Source: Pedobacter sp. D749 (lineage in GTDB: Bacteria > Bacteroidota > Bacteroidia > Sphingobacteriales > Sphingobacteriaceae). From it: 64,000 bases of DNA. Numbering within the stretch: position 1 is the first letter of the stretch; each line of letters begins with the position of its first letter. The position numbers and the translations under genes are program-made. The stretch spans positions 3,100,001-3,164,000 of the forward strand of contig NZ_CP079218.1 in the NCBI RefSeq assembly GCF_019317285.1. Direction: 5' to 3'. Under the pieces are notes generated by a model. The model was not told the DNA's origin. It ran no database searches and saw only the letters and a program-made list of their open reading frames with translations. This document shows, in pieces, positions 8,815-17,949 of this stretch.

Positions 8815-9609
8815 ATGAAACAATATTTAGATTTAATGCAGCATGTGCTGAATCATGGCGCTCAAAAGCACGACCGTACCGGTACTGGAACAATAAGTGT
8901 TTTTGGTTACCAGATGCGTTTTAACCTTCAAGAAGGTTTTCCAATGGTTACAACAAAAAAGCTGCACTTAAAATCTATTATTCACGAGCTGATCTGGTTT
9001 TTAACCGGCGATACAAACATTAAATACCTGAAAGATAATGGTGTACGTATCTGGGACGAATGGGCAGATGAAAACGGCAACCTCGGACCGGTTTACGGTT
9101 CGCAATGGAGAAGCTGGCCAACACCAGACGGACAGCATATTGATCAGATTACCAATATGATCAACACGATCAAAAACAATCCCGATTCGCGCAGGATTAT
9201 TGTTTCAGCATGGAATGTTGCCGAAATCGAAAATATGGCCTTACCCCCTTGTCATGCCTTTTTTCAGTTTTATATTGCTGATGGAAAATTAAGCTGTCAG
9301 CTGTACCAGCGCAGTGCCGACATTTTCCTGGGTGTTCCTTTCAACATTGCATCTTACGCATTACTAACTATGATGGTGGCACAGGTTTGCGGTTTACAAG
9401 CCGGAGATTTTATCCACACCCTTGGCGATGCCCATCTATACAATAACCATATCGAACAGGCCAACCTGCAATTAAGTCGCGAACCGAAACCACTTCCAAC
9501 CATGAAAATCAATCCAGAGGTAAAAAGCATTTTTGATTTTAAATTTGAAGATTTTACATTGGAGAACTACGAAGCGCATCCACATATTAAAGGTATAGTG
9601 GCGGTGTAA
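8815..9609 (+). CDS. thyA: Thymidylate synthase
   Basis: The protein is 264 residues, the same length as the E. coli enzyme. It contains the catalytic cysteine in [10 protein letters not shown] (about residue 146), the folate/dUMP site [13 protein letters not shown], and the N-terminal R-T-G-T motif. It methylates dUMP using methylene-tetrahydrofolate, producing dihydrofolate. The dihydrofolate reductase gene that recycles this product lies about 550 bp downstream on the same strand. A decayed four-helix-bundle gene has been inserted or retained between them. Confidence 0.98.
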   Translation: MKQYLDLMQHVLNHGAQKHDRTGTGTISVFGYQMRFNLQEGFPMVTTKKLHLKSIIHELIWFLTGDTNIKYLKDNGVRIWDEWADENGNLGPVYGSQWRSWPTPDGQHIDQITNMINTIKNNPDSRRIIVSAWNVAEIENMALPPCHAFFQFYIADGKLSCQLYQRSADIFLGVPFNIASYALLTMMVAQVCGLQAGDFIHTLGDAHLYNNHIEQANLQLSREPKPLPTMKINPEVKSIFDFKFEDFTLENYEAHPHIKGIVAV

Positions 9610-9712
9610 CATTTGTTCAATGGTCATTAGCCATTGGTTCATTTGTTTGGATTCAGATTGAATGCCCTATTTTAAAAAATCATTCCTTTAATTTACTTAA
9701 TCAAGAGAAATC

Positions 9713-10083
9713 ATGAATTATAAATTAGAGGATTTAGAAGTATATAATTTGTCTGAGGTAATTTCAGATAAAATCTGGGATATTGTTATGGGATGGGATA
9801 TTTCGCTAAAGATACCATCGGTAAACAATTATGCAGAGCAGCAGATTCTATTAGTGCAAATATTGCAGAAGGATATGGGAGGTATCATTTCAAAGAGAAC
9901 AAAAAATTTTGTTATTATAGCCGCGGTTCGATTCTAGAAGTAAAATCATTTCTCAGAAAGGCTAAAAACAGAAAATTAATAGCTGAAGATTGTTATTCAG
10001 AACTTTATACCGAATTGCAAACAATCCATTTAAAGCTGAATACTTACATAAAATATATTGGAAAAAACTTAAACAAGTTTTAA
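9713..10083 (+). pseudogene. Four-helix bundle protein (23S rRNA intervening-sequence type), frameshifted
   Basis: The first frame (from the ATG at 9713) encodes the usual N-terminus M-N-Y-K-L-E-D-L-E-V-Y and reaches V-M-G-W-D near 9798. The frame then moves. The rest of the family (Y-F-A-K-D-T-I-G-K-Q-L, then R-A-A-D-S-I-S-A-N-I-A-E-G-Y-G-R, then R-G-S-I-L-E-V) continues in the other frame to 10083. Restoring one base at about 9797-9800 (TGGGAT[T]ATTTC) would give an unbroken protein of about 123 residues. Either the gene is broken or the base is a sequencing error. The family's function is unknown. Confidence 0.85.
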
Positions 10084-10159
10084 CTTGTTGACGGATGCTG
10101 AGATCATACTTAGAAATTATGCTTAATCCACTTTGCAGACACTAATAAACAAATGACTA

Positions 10160-10669
10160 ATGACTAATGAACTAGAAAGCCCTTCACTTTCAATAGCCGT
10201 AGCCGTAGGCGAGAACCTCGCAATTGGCAAAAACAACCAGCTTTTATGGCACATGCCAGCCGATTTAAAGTTTTTTAAACAAACGACTTCTGGCCATACG
10301 GTTATAATGGGCCGTAAAACGTACGATTCTGTAGGCAGACCATTACCGAACCGCAGGAATATTGTAATTACAAGAGATACTGAATTAAAAATTGAAGGCG
10401 TTGAAGTGGTAAATAGCTTAGATGAAGCTTTAGCAATTACCAAAACCGAAGATAAGCCCGTATTCATTGTGGGCGGTGCCGAAATTTACAGACAAGCATT
10501 GCCTAAAACACAAACACTTTATTTAACAACTATTCACCATAATTTTGATGCGGATACTTTTTTCCCGGAAGTAGACCGGAAAGAATGGAAAGTGATTAGC
10601 AGCGAAACACACAAAGCAGACGAAAAGAATAAATACGATTATACTTTTGAGGTTTTAGAGCGGATTTAG
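10160..10669 (+). CDS. folA: Dihydrofolate reductase
   Basis: The 169-residue protein has the DHFR motifs A-V-G-E-N-L-A-I-G-K-N-N-Q-L-L-W near residues 14-29 and M-P-A-D-L-K-F-F-K with the substrate-binding acid. It also has M-G-R-K-T-Y-D-S-V near 50, and V-G-G-A-E-I-Y near 97 for NADPH binding. It reduces the dihydrofolate made by the thyA product just upstream. The first ATG gives about ten extra polar residues before the first strand; a shorter start is possible but no closer ATG exists. Confidence 0.97.
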   Translation: MTNELESPSLSIAVAVGENLAIGKNNQLLWHMPADLKFFKQTTSGHTVIMGRKTYDSVGRPLPNRRNIVITRDTELKIEGVEVVNSLDEALAITKTEDKPVFIVGGAEIYRQALPKTQTLYLTTIHHNFDADTFFPEVDRKEWKVISSETHKADEKNKYDYTFEVLERI

Positions 10670-11178
10670 TTCAAATTAACCGCAAAGAACACTGAGAACT
10701 TCGCAAAGAATGCAAAGCATCTTATTTACAAGTTATACTATGCGAATAGAACCTCTACCCCTGCCATCTAAACCCGATGGCAGTGAGCATGAAGCGCAGC
10801 GTAATAAAACGGACAGCGGGACTATCAGAACTAAAGAAACGCAGGTATTGCTTTTCAATAAAAGATCTATCATGTGTCTTTGTTTCTAATAACCCATGTA
10901 TGAAAAGATGCTTTGTGCCTCAACATGACAGCAGAAAAAAGATTAAAACAGTAACGGGATGGAACCAAGCCTAAAAGCTTCTGCAATTGCTTTCCGATCA
11001 ATTTCAATATAAATTCAATCCCCTAAAATGAATTCTGCCTGATGAATCTCCAATGATTATTGCCACATAAAAATTAATGTTAATAAATTATCAATTAAGG
11101 GGTTCTATAATTTAAAAATTTAATTAGATTTGCCGACTTGTTAAAAAACAGCGAAAGACAAATTATTTTAAACAAACA
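10670..11178. other. Gene-free region with a dispersed repeat (family R2, copy A)
   Basis: No convincing coding frame is present; the small plus-strand frame around 10777-10974 overlaps the repeat. Positions 10770-10840 hold a copy of the dispersed element with the blocks AACCCGATGGCAGTGAGCAT and AAAACGGACAGCGGGA. The last 70 bp form the secDF promoter region. Confidence 0.6.
11125..11132 (+). promoter_or_regulatory. Bacteroidota-type -7 box upstream of secDF
   Basis: TAGATTTG matches the TAnnTTTG consensus of Bacteroidota housekeeping promoters. It lies 47 bp before the secDF ATG. I see no clear -33 element. Confidence 0.5.
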
Positions 11179-14160
11179 ATGCAAGGAAAAGGTTTTATTA
11201 AGTTTATAGCGATAGTATTGGCTATCGTTTGTGCGTACGCACTTTCTTTTACTTTGGTAGCATCCAAGGTAGAAAAAGACGCAAAAAACGCTGCGAAGGG
11301 TGATTTAGCCAAAGAAAAGGCTTACTTAGATTCGATGAGTACCGTAAAAGTTTATCCATTAGTTGGATTTACTTATCAAGAGGTAAAAGCGAAAGAGATT
11401 AATTTGGGTCTGGATTTAAAAGGCGGAATGAACGTAACGATGGAAATATCGTTGGCGGAGTTGGTAAAATCATTAGCGGGTAACCCTACTGATGCGAACT
11501 TCAACAAAGCAGTTCAGAATGCACAGATTCAATTAAATGCCGGTGGTAAAGATTACATCAAAATTTTTGTTGATGAATTCGAAAAGTTAAGCCCGGGAGT
11601 AAAACTTGCAGATTATTTTTCTAATCAGGATAACGCATCTCAGTTAAAACCTAGTGCAAGCAATAGCGATGTTGAATCTTTCTTAGAAAAAGAAGCAACC
11701 AGTGCTATTGATCGTTCATTTACAGTTTTACGTTCACGTATTGATGGTTTCGGAGTAGTTAGTCCGAACATGCAAAAACAAGAAGGTAGCAACCGTATCT
11801 TAATCGAAATGCCAGGTGTACAAGATAAAGAGCGTATTGCTAAACTTTTACAGGGTTCTGCCGAATTACAATTCTGGCAAGTTTACCAGGTACAAGAAGT
11901 TGCACCATTATTAGAAAACATTAATAAAATTTTAGCGGCAACATTAAAAACTGATGCACCAGCTGCTAAAGATACAACGGCTGCTCCGGCTGCTGGTGGT
12001 AAATTAGCTGGCTTAGAAAAAGCTGCTGCTAAAGACACCACCGCTAAAGGTGGCAAGCTTGCTGGCTTAGGTAAAAAAGATTCGAGTGCAGTTAAAGCCG
12101 AATTGATGAAATCTAACCCATTGTATGCTGTTCTTAACTTACCGATTTATCAAGGCGAAAACGGACAACAACAATTAATGCCTGGTGCTGTTGTTGGTAT
12201 GTCGTTACAAAAAGATACTGCTAAAGTTAATGCTTATTTAAAACTTCCTGAAGTTGCTGCATCTATTCCATCTACGATGAAATTTATGTGGAGTGTTAAA
12301 CCTAGAGAAGGTTCGAAAATTTTCGAATTATATGCAATCAAAGTGGTTAGTGCCGATGGTAAACCAGATTTAGGTGGTGAGGCAATCAGCGATTCGCGTG
12401 CAGATTTTGACCAAAAGGGTAAACCAGAGGTAACCATGTACATGACCAGCGAAGGTTCTGCTAAATGGAAAAAAATTACTGCTGAAGCGGCTGCTGATCC
12501 AAACAATAAAAAATCTATTGCAATTGTATTGGATAACCAGGTTTATTCTGCTCCTACTGTTCAGAATGAAATTGCTGGTGGTGTTTCCTCAATCACGGGT
12601 AACTTTACCCAGGCAGATACTAAAGATTTATCCAACATCTTAAAAGCTGGTAAATTGCCTGCTCCTGCGCGTATTGCAGGTAGCTACGTAGTTGGTCCTA
12701 CTTTAGGTGCACAAGCTATTCACGATGGTTTAATCTCATTCGTAATTGCCTTTATCGTAATCTTAATCTTCATGGCGTTGTATTATCACCGTGCAGGTTG
12801 GGTTGCTAACTTTGCATTGTTAATCAACTTATTCTTCATCATTGGTATCCTGGTATCACTTGGTGCAGTATTAACATTACCTGGTATTGCTGGTATCGTA
12901 TTAACCATTGGTTTATCGGTAGATGCAAACATCCTTATCTTTGAGCGTGTACGTGAAGAGCTTGCGCATGGCAAGAACACCGCTACGGCAATTAAAGAAG
13001 GTTTTAAACATGCAATGCCGTCGATTATCGACTCAAACGTTACCTTATTTATTTTAGGTGCTATCCTTTACGTTTTCGGTAGCGGTCCGGTTCAAGGTTT
13101 CGCAACTACTTTATGTATTGGTATCCTTTCATCATTATTTGCAGCTGTAGCCATTTCGAGAGTAGTTTTCGAATCGTTATTAAACCGCAAAATCGATGTA
13201 AGTTTCGATAATAGCCTAACCCGTAATGCATTTAAAAACTTAGCATTCAACTTTGTTGGCCGTCGTAAAATCTATTATATTATCTCTACCATCATTATTA
13301 TTGCTGGTATTGGTATGTATTTCAAAAATGGCGGCTTAAACTTAGGTGTAGATTTTAAAGGGGGAAGAACTTATTTGGTTCACTTCGATAAATCAGTTAA
13401 CACTGAAGATTTAAAAGCTAAGTTAAATCCGGTTTTCGGTAACGAAACGCCAGAGGTTAAAACTGCAGGCGAAGATAGTCAGGTAAAAATCACCACTACT
13501 TTCCACATCGAAGATCAGGACATTAAAACTGATAAAGTTGTAGAAGATGCTTTAAACAAAGGTTTAGCCGGTTCTAAATACGAAATTGTAAGTTCACAAA
13601 AGGTAACGCCGATTATTGCAAGCGATATCGTAAACGGTGCTTTCTATGCCGTATTGATCTCATGTTTATTCATGTTTATCTACATCGTAGTACGATTCAA
13701 AAAATGGCAGTATGGTTTAGGTGCTGTAATCGCCTTGTTCCATGATGTGTTAATGGTATTATCTTTCTACACTATTTTAGATGGTATTATGCCATTCTCA
13801 CTAGAAATTGGTCAGGATTTCATCGCAGCAATTTTAACGGTAATGGGTTACACCATGACAGAGACAGTTGTTGTATTCGACCGTATCCGTGAGAAATTAA
13901 AAGAATCGGGTAAAGAAGATTTACATGGCGAAGAGCGTAACAACTTAATCAACTTCGCGTTGAACAGTACATTAAGTCGTACCATCTTAACCTCATTAAC
14001 CGTATTCTTCGTATTATTGGTAATCTTCATTTTCGGTGGCGATAGCATACGTGGGTTTATCTTCGCATTATTGATAGGCCGTATCATTGGTACATACTCA
14101 TCATTATGTATCTCTACTCCTATCGTAATCGATTTGGGTAGCTCAGCTGAGAAAAAATAA
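11179..14160 (+). CDS. secDF: Protein translocase SecDF fusion
   Basis: This 993-residue membrane protein fuses SecD and SecF, auxiliary subunits that use the proton gradient to help the Sec translocon. The SecD half begins with one helix and the D-L-K-G-G-M motif near 80. It has the P1 region and a membrane block ending with S-V-D-A-N-I-L-I-F-E-R near 590. The SecF half repeats this as V-D-F-K-G-G-R-T near 725 and T-E-T-V-V-V-F-D-R-I-R near 900. Residues about 260-302 form a low-complexity Ala/Lys/Asp/Thr stretch with the duplicated phrase G-G-K-L-A-G-L inside the periplasmic domain. A terminator follows. Confidence 0.97.
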   Translation: MQGKGFIKFIAIVLAIVCAYALSFTLVASKVEKDAKNAAKGDLAKEKAYLDSMSTVKVYPLVGFTYQEVKAKEINLGLDLKGGMNVTMEISLAELVKSLAGNPTDANFNKAVQNAQIQLNAGGKDYIKIFVDEFEKLSPGVKLADYFSNQDNASQLKPSASNSDVESFLEKEATSAIDRSFTVLRSRIDGFGVVSPNMQKQEGSNRILIEMPGVQDKERIAKLLQGSAELQFWQVYQVQEVAPLLENINKILAATLKTDAPAAKDTTAAPAAGGKLAGLEKAAAKDTTAKGGKLAGLGKKDSSAVKAELMKSNPLYAVLNLPIYQGENGQQQLMPGAVVGMSLQKDTAKVNAYLKLPEVAASIPSTMKFMWSVKPREGSKIFELYAIKVVSADGKPDLGGEAISDSRADFDQKGKPEVTMYMTSEGSAKWKKITAEAAADPNNKKSIAIVLDNQVYSAPTVQNEIAGGVSSITGNFTQADTKDLSNILKAGKLPAPARIAGSYVVGPTLGAQAIHDGLISFVIAFIVILIFMALYYHRAGWVANFALLINLFFIIGILVSLGAVLTLPGIAGIVLTIGLSVDANILIFERVREELAHGKNTATAIKEGFKHAMPSIIDSNVTLFILGAILYVFGSGPVQGFATTLCIGILSSLFAAVAISRVVFESLLNRKIDVSFDNSLTRNAFKNLAFNFVGRRKIYYIISTIIIIAGIGMYFKNGGLNLGVDFKGGRTYLVHFDKSVNTEDLKAKLNPVFGNETPEVKTAGEDSQVKITTTFHIEDQDIKTDKVVEDALNKGLAGSKYEIVSSQKVTPIIASDIVNGAFYAVLISCLFMFIYIVVRFKKWQYGLGAVIALFHDVLMVLSFYTILDGIMPFSLEIGQDFIAAILTVMGYTMTETVVVFDRIREKLKESGKEDLHGEERNNLINFALNSTLSRTILTSLTVFFVLLVIFIFGGDSIRGFIFALLIGRIIGTYSSLCISTPIVIDLGSSAEKK

Positions 14161-14183
14161 GAGATTAAAATCTTAAAATATAT

Positions 14184-14214
14184 AAGCGCTTCGATTTATC
14201 GGGGCGCTTTTTTT
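14184..14214 (+). terminator. Rho-independent terminator of secDF
   Basis: AAGCGCTTCGAT pairs with ATCGGGGCGCTT (two G-U pairs) across a short TT loop, and a run of T residues follows. It lies 24 bp past the secDF stop. Confidence 0.8.
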
Positions 14215-14219
14215 ATGCC

Positions 14220-14252
14220 AAACCTCGTAGGTTTTAAAAACCTGCGAGGTTT
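14220..14252. repeat. Hairpin repeat (CCTCGCAGG type), copy 2
   Basis: AAACCTCGTAGGTTTT pairs with AAAACCTGCGAGGTTT, with one G-T mismatch pair. It is the same element as at 3937-3969, here directly after the secDF terminator. Confidence 0.8.
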
Positions 14253-14303
14253 AAAAGACAAAATGCACAAAGCTTTTCATTTATTTTGAAAAGCAAATCC
14301 TGT

Positions 14304-14380
14304 GGTTCTTCGGTTTCGACAATCCTGCTGTCCGTTTTATCCCGATGAAGGATCGGAATGCTCACTGCCATCAGGTTTAT
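14304..14380 (-). repeat. Dispersed repeat family R2, copy B
   Basis: Read on the minus strand this copy contains AACCTGATGGCAGTGAGCAT, a CCTTCATCGGG arm and AAAACGGACAGCAGGA. It closely matches copy A at 10770-10840. It lies in the 375-bp gene-free stretch between secDF and the NADH dehydrogenase. An open frame that continues into the next gene crosses it, but that extension is not protein-like. Confidence 0.7.
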
Positions 14381-14535
14381 TTAACCTGAATCTGTGCTAC
14401 AAAACTGCAAAAACCGCCTTCGTCATACCAGCGTTATATATTGATCAATCAGGTGAAATAGTGGCCAAAACCTCAATTATTAAACCTTTTGGCTATGTTT
14501 TTGTTACTTTAGCAATAGATAAAACCGATACGAAA

Positions 14536-15855
14536 ATGGATTTACAACTTCCAAAAAGCGAATACCCCAGAGTAGTGATTGTTGGTGGCGGATTTGGTGG
14601 GATTGAGTTAGCTAAACGTTTAAAGAACAAGCCTTTTCAGGTGGTTATGCTTGATAAACATAACTATCATACTTTTCAACCTTTGCTTTATCAGGTGGCT
14701 ACCGGAGGCTTGGAAGCAGATTCGATTGCTTTTCCTTTACGGAAGATTTTTAAAGGACAAAAAAATCTGATTTTCCGCGTGACCAAAGTTACGGAAGTAA
14801 ATGCTGCCGAAAACTGTTTACAAACTGACATAGGCAGAATCAATTACGATTATCTGGTTATCGCCACAGGTTCTACCAGCAATTTTTTCGGCAATAAAGA
14901 AATTGAAGCCAATTCGATGCCGATGAAATCAATTCCAGAAGCATTAGATTTAAGAAGTTTGATTTTACAGAATTTCGAAAAATCGCTGATCGAAAAAGAT
15001 GCAGATAAAAAAAGTGCCCTATTAAACTTTGTTGTAGTTGGCGGTGGTCCAACAGGCGTTGAAACCTCCGGTGCCATTGCAGAGCTTAAAAGACATGTAA
15101 TTCCTAACGATTATCCGGAAATGGATTTGAGCAAGGTTAACATTTACCTGATCGAAAATTCACCAGAATTATTGGGCGTAATGTCGCTTCAGGCACAAAA
15201 AAAAGCCAAAGATTTCCTTACCGATATGGGCGTTCAGATTATGAATGAAACCAGGGTACTGGGTTATGATGGACATACACTCACCTTACAGGATAAAGCA
15301 CCAATTTTAAGTTCAACCGTAATCTGGAGTGCCGGCGTTAAGGGTGAGGTTTTAGCAGGTTTAGATAAAGCTGAAGTGGTGAGAGGCGGCAGATTAAAAA
15401 CAGATACCCAAAATTTAATAGTAGGGTATCAGAATATTTATGCCATAGGCGATGTGGCTGCAATTATCGACGAAGAAACACCTAATGGTCACCCGGGAGT
15501 AGCTCCGGCAGCCATTCAACAAGGTCATCACCTGGCTAAAAACCTGATCAATATCAAAGAAAACAAACCTTTGGAGAAATTTAAATATTTCGATAAAGGC
15601 TCTATGGCCACGGTAGGTAGAAATAAAGCTGTTGTTGATATCGGTAAAATCCGTTTCCAGGGTGTTTTTGCGTGGTTTACCTGGATGTTTGTTCACTTAA
15701 TGACCTTGGTAGGCTTCAGAAACAAAATCATTGTTTTCGTAAACTGGGTTTGGAGTTACTTCAGCTACGATCGGGGAACCCGTTTAATTATCAGAACCTT
15801 TGCAAAAGATCGAAGTGTGGATTATAGGGAAGAAGTGAAGAGTGAGGTACATTAG
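14536..15855 (+). CDS. Type II NADH dehydrogenase (NDH-2), FAD-dependent
   Basis: From the ATG at 14536 the protein is 439 residues. The frame extends upstream to a GTG at 14302, but those 78 codons cover a dispersed repeat and add nothing NDH-2-like. The N-terminal FAD-binding dinucleotide fold is V-V-I-V-G-G-G-F-G-G-I-E-L-A. The second fold for NADH is F-V-V-V-G-G-G-P-T-G-V-E near residue 165. The family's Y-A-I-G-D-V-A motif follows near 300. The hydrophobic C-terminal segment with paired aromatics would bind the membrane. It passes electrons from NADH to quinone without pumping protons. Confidence 0.93.
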   Translation: MDLQLPKSEYPRVVIVGGGFGGIELAKRLKNKPFQVVMLDKHNYHTFQPLLYQVATGGLEADSIAFPLRKIFKGQKNLIFRVTKVTEVNAAENCLQTDIGRINYDYLVIATGSTSNFFGNKEIEANSMPMKSIPEALDLRSLILQNFEKSLIEKDADKKSALLNFVVVGGGPTGVETSGAIAELKRHVIPNDYPEMDLSKVNIYLIENSPELLGVMSLQAQKKAKDFLTDMGVQIMNETRVLGYDGHTLTLQDKAPILSSTVIWSAGVKGEVLAGLDKAEVVRGGRLKTDTQNLIVGYQNIYAIGDVAAIIDEETPNGHPGVAPAAIQQGHHLAKNLINIKENKPLEKFKYFDKGSMATVGRNKAVVDIGKIRFQGVFAWFTWMFVHLMTLVGFRNKIIVFVNWVWSYFSYDRGTRLIIRTFAKDRSVDYREEVKSEVH

Positions 15856-16147
15856 TTCATTTGTCATTGGTTGATTGGTGAATCTCCAACGCCTAATGGT
15901 TCATAGTTGATAGTATGTTGGTTAATAGCCTAAGTGCATATAGCCACACGCTAATGGTTTATAGTTGATGGTTCATGGCCAAAATGGTTAATTGTTATAG
16001 TCGGAACCATCAACTTTCAACCGAAATATTAGCAAGCAGGCTATAAATCCATCATGCACCCTGGCTATCAACTAACCTAACCATGAACCATCAACTATAA
16101 ATTCAAATTCTTTCCTTATTTTGTCAAAAATTCCACTAGCCAAAAAT
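15856..16147. other. Gene-free region of repeated GGTTCATAGTTGAT-like phrases
   Basis: This 290-bp stretch contains several direct and inverted versions of AACCATCAACTATAAA and TTTATAGTTGATGGTTCA (near 15956-15975 and 16079-16100). Related GTTCATTGGTCATT strings occur after thyA (9616-9645) and accD (20811-20845). I see no gene. Confidence 0.55.
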
Positions 16148-17008
16148 ATGAGCCAAAACAATTTCAAATTAGTAGAGTGTCCGCGCGATGCCATGCAGGG
16201 ATTACACGATTTTGTTCCCACTGCGCTTAAAGCCGAATATTTAAATCTTTTGCTTCAGGTGGGTTTTGATACCCTTGATTTTGGAAGTTTTGTTTCACCT
16301 AAAGCCATTCCGCAAATGGCAGATACAGTCGATGTTTTAGCACAATTGGATTCAAGTAACACCTCTACAAAGCTTTTGGCCATTGTGGCGAATTTAAGGG
16401 GTGTAGAGGATGCGGTAAAGCACAAAACGATTGATTACCTTGGTTTCCCTTTTTCAATTTCTGAGACGTTCCAGCAGCGTAATACCAATTCGAGCATATC
16501 ACAATCATTAAATACGGTCGAAGAAATGTTCTCCCTTTGTGCTAAAAATAACAAAAAAGCGGTGGTTTATTTGTCTATGGGTTTTGGAAATCCTTATGGT
16601 GATGAATGGAATTATGAAATTGTAGAAAAATGGGCTGATGTTCTCGTGAATAAAGGGGTAGAGATTTTATCGCTGGCTGATACCGTAGGTGTTTCCACTC
16701 CGGAAAAAATAGAAAGTATATTACCTAAGATGATTTCAAGGTTTAACAATACAGAAATTGGTATTCATTTACACTCCACTCCTGCTGAGCGGTTTGAAAA
16801 GATCCAAGCTGCTTATCATTCGGGTGTAAAGCGCATAGATTCCGCTTTAAAGGGCTTTGGCGGCTGCCCAATGGCTGCAGATGATCTCACAGGTAACATT
16901 GCCACTGAAGATGTGATCAGTTTTCTTCATAATAAAGGAGAAAATTTAAATCTGAATATGGATAAATGGAATGAGGCAATGAGGTTATCCGGGAAGATAT
17001 TTGGGTAG
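16148..17008 (+). CDS. Hydroxymethylglutaryl-CoA lyase-like aldolase
   Basis: From the ATG at 16148 the product is 286 residues; an in-frame TTG nine codons earlier is less likely. It begins V-E-C-P-R-D-A-M-Q-G, the HMGL-like TIM-barrel start with the metal-binding Asp and its preceding Arg. It includes the strand-end I-G-I-H-L-H-S-T metal site near residue 210. The G-F-G-G-C-P-M-A loop near 247 contains the catalytic Cys. These are the marks of HMG-CoA lyase (leucine and acetoacetate metabolism). The leucine dehydrogenase gene at 40 kb is consistent with leucine breakdown, though not linked. Confidence 0.9.
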   Translation: MSQNNFKLVECPRDAMQGLHDFVPTALKAEYLNLLLQVGFDTLDFGSFVSPKAIPQMADTVDVLAQLDSSNTSTKLLAIVANLRGVEDAVKHKTIDYLGFPFSISETFQQRNTNSSISQSLNTVEEMFSLCAKNNKKAVVYLSMGFGNPYGDEWNYEIVEKWADVLVNKGVEILSLADTVGVSTPEKIESILPKMISRFNNTEIGIHLHSTPAERFEKIQAAYHSGVKRIDSALKGFGGCPMAADDLTGNIATEDVISFLHNKGENLNLNMDKWNEAMRLSGKIFG

Positions 17009-17038
17009 TTTTGTTTTCCCCAATCCCATAACAAAAGT

Positions 17039-17136
17039 CGTCATTGCGAGGCACGAAGCAATCCTACTACTGTGGGTGGGTAACTTACTTCAAATCCAAC
17101 GATCGCTTTAAGATTGCTTCGTGCCTCGCAATGACG
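17039..17136. repeat. Inverted repeat element R3, complete copy
   Basis: A perfect 25-bp inverted repeat begins CGTCATTGCGAGGCACGAAG at 17039-17063, with its complement at 17112-17136. A 48-bp spacer separates the arms. It lies directly downstream of the GIY-YIG gene. Confidence 0.9.
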
Positions 17137-17142
17137 GAATTA

Positions 17143-17421
17143 TTAAACCAATTCTTCATATAAATCAATCCAATCTGGATTTTTAGATACAATCAAATCT
17201 ATTTTCTGCTGACGGCTTCCACCTTTTACCCTCTTTTCTTCATCAATCGCTTCTTCAATATCAGGGAAAAACAAGTAATAAACTAACTTATAACATTTAT
17301 ATCTTGAAGTAAAGCTTTTAGGAAATTTGCTGTTTTTATGTTTCCAAACCCTGCCCTGTAAATCTGAGGTTACACCAGTATAAAAAACGGTATTAAAAGA
17401 ATTTGTCATGATAAAACGCAT
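17143..17421 (-). CDS. GIY-YIG nuclease-like protein, probably 5'-frameshifted
   Basis: The 92-residue product has the GIY-YIG second half: T-V-F-Y-T-G-V-T-S-D-L with the catalytic Arg in the R-V-W-K-H-K helix. Next come Y-K-L-V-Y-Y and the E-K-R-x-K-G glutamate helix, then L-I-x-x-x-N-P-x-W-x-D-L-Y at the end. The normal first strand (Y-V-Y-I-M-T-N) is cut to R-F-I-M-T-N. An ATG at 17433-17435 starts M-E-R-G-G-C-V in another frame, and one extra T in the run at 17413-17416 would join it in frame. The gene is therefore either broken or starts at the internal ATG. R3 repeats lie on both sides. Confidence 0.75.
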   Translation of the reverse strand: MRFIMTNSFNTVFYTGVTSDLQGRVWKHKNSKFPKSFTSRYKCYKLVYYLFFPDIEEAIDEEKRVKGGSRQQKIDLIVSKNPDWIDLYEELV

Positions 17422-17493
17422 CCTCCTCTCTCCATTTTTAGTTTTGATTAAATTATTTGTCTTTCCGATGACTCAACATAGCGACCGCATTAA

Positions 17494-17518
17494 GATTGCT
17501 TCGTACCTCGCAATGACG
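17494..17518. repeat. Inverted repeat element R3, half copy
   Basis: This 25-bp stretch matches the right arm of the R3 element at 17112-17136 with one mismatch (TCGTACC for TCGTGCC). The two copies therefore flank the GIY-YIG gene in the same orientation. Confidence 0.8.
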
Positions 17519-17526
17519 ATATCACT

Positions 17527-17949
17527 TTAAACCTTCTTCACCATTTTAAAATGCTGAATCCCAGCTTCCTCAAATTGATCACCCTCAGCAACAAAACCAA
17601 ACTTAGCGTACAAACTCATGGCATCTAATTGCGCATTCAGGTAAATATAATGTGCATCTTCTGGCAGATCAGATAATGCCTCTGCAATTAGTGCCCGGCC
17701 AACTCCCTGCCCTCTAAAATCTTTTAAAACCGCAAAACGTTCAAGCTTATACCCAAGGTCGGTTTTACGCCATCTACAGGCACCGCAAGGTTGTCCGTTA
17801 TTTGTAGCCAGAAAATGTATAGACTCATCTTCATGCTCCCACTCCAGTTCCGGCGGACAATTCTGTTCGTCTACAAATACAATTTTACGTATAGCAAATA
17901 CTTTATCTAAATCTTCGGGATGGTTAACTTTTTGAACGTGCAGACTCAT
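17527..17949 (-). CDS. GNAT family N-acetyltransferase
   Basis: The 140-residue protein has the acetyl-CoA-binding motif A of the GNAT fold, R-F-A-V-L-K-D-F-R-G-Q-G-V-G-R-A-L (about residues 71-87). It ends with the C-terminal Y-A-K-F-G-F strand. The N-terminal R-x-x-V-F-V-x-E-Q pattern places it in the ElaA/YjcF-like subgroup, whose substrates are not known. Its start overlaps the upstream membrane-protein gene by 26 bp, which indicates co-transcription. Confidence 0.92.
   Translation of the reverse strand: MSLHVQKVNHPEDLDKVFAIRKIVFVDEQNCPPELEWEHEDESIHFLATNNGQPCGACRWRKTDLGYKLERFAVLKDFRGQGVGRALIAEALSDLPEDAHYIYLNAQLDAMSLYAKFGFVAEGDQFEEAGIQHFKMVKKV

Noticed and set aside
10777..10974. 65-residue plus-strand frame after folA
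   Set aside because: It lies mostly in a dispersed repeat and has no protein-like features.
14302..14535. N-terminal extension of NDH-2 from GTG 14302
   Set aside because: These 78 codons cover an R2 repeat, and NDH-2 homology begins just after the ATG at 14536.
15856..16147. Regulatory region with palindromes for HMG-CoA lyase
   Set aside because: The repeats are the common GGTTCATAGTTGAT filler seen at other gaps, not a specific operator.
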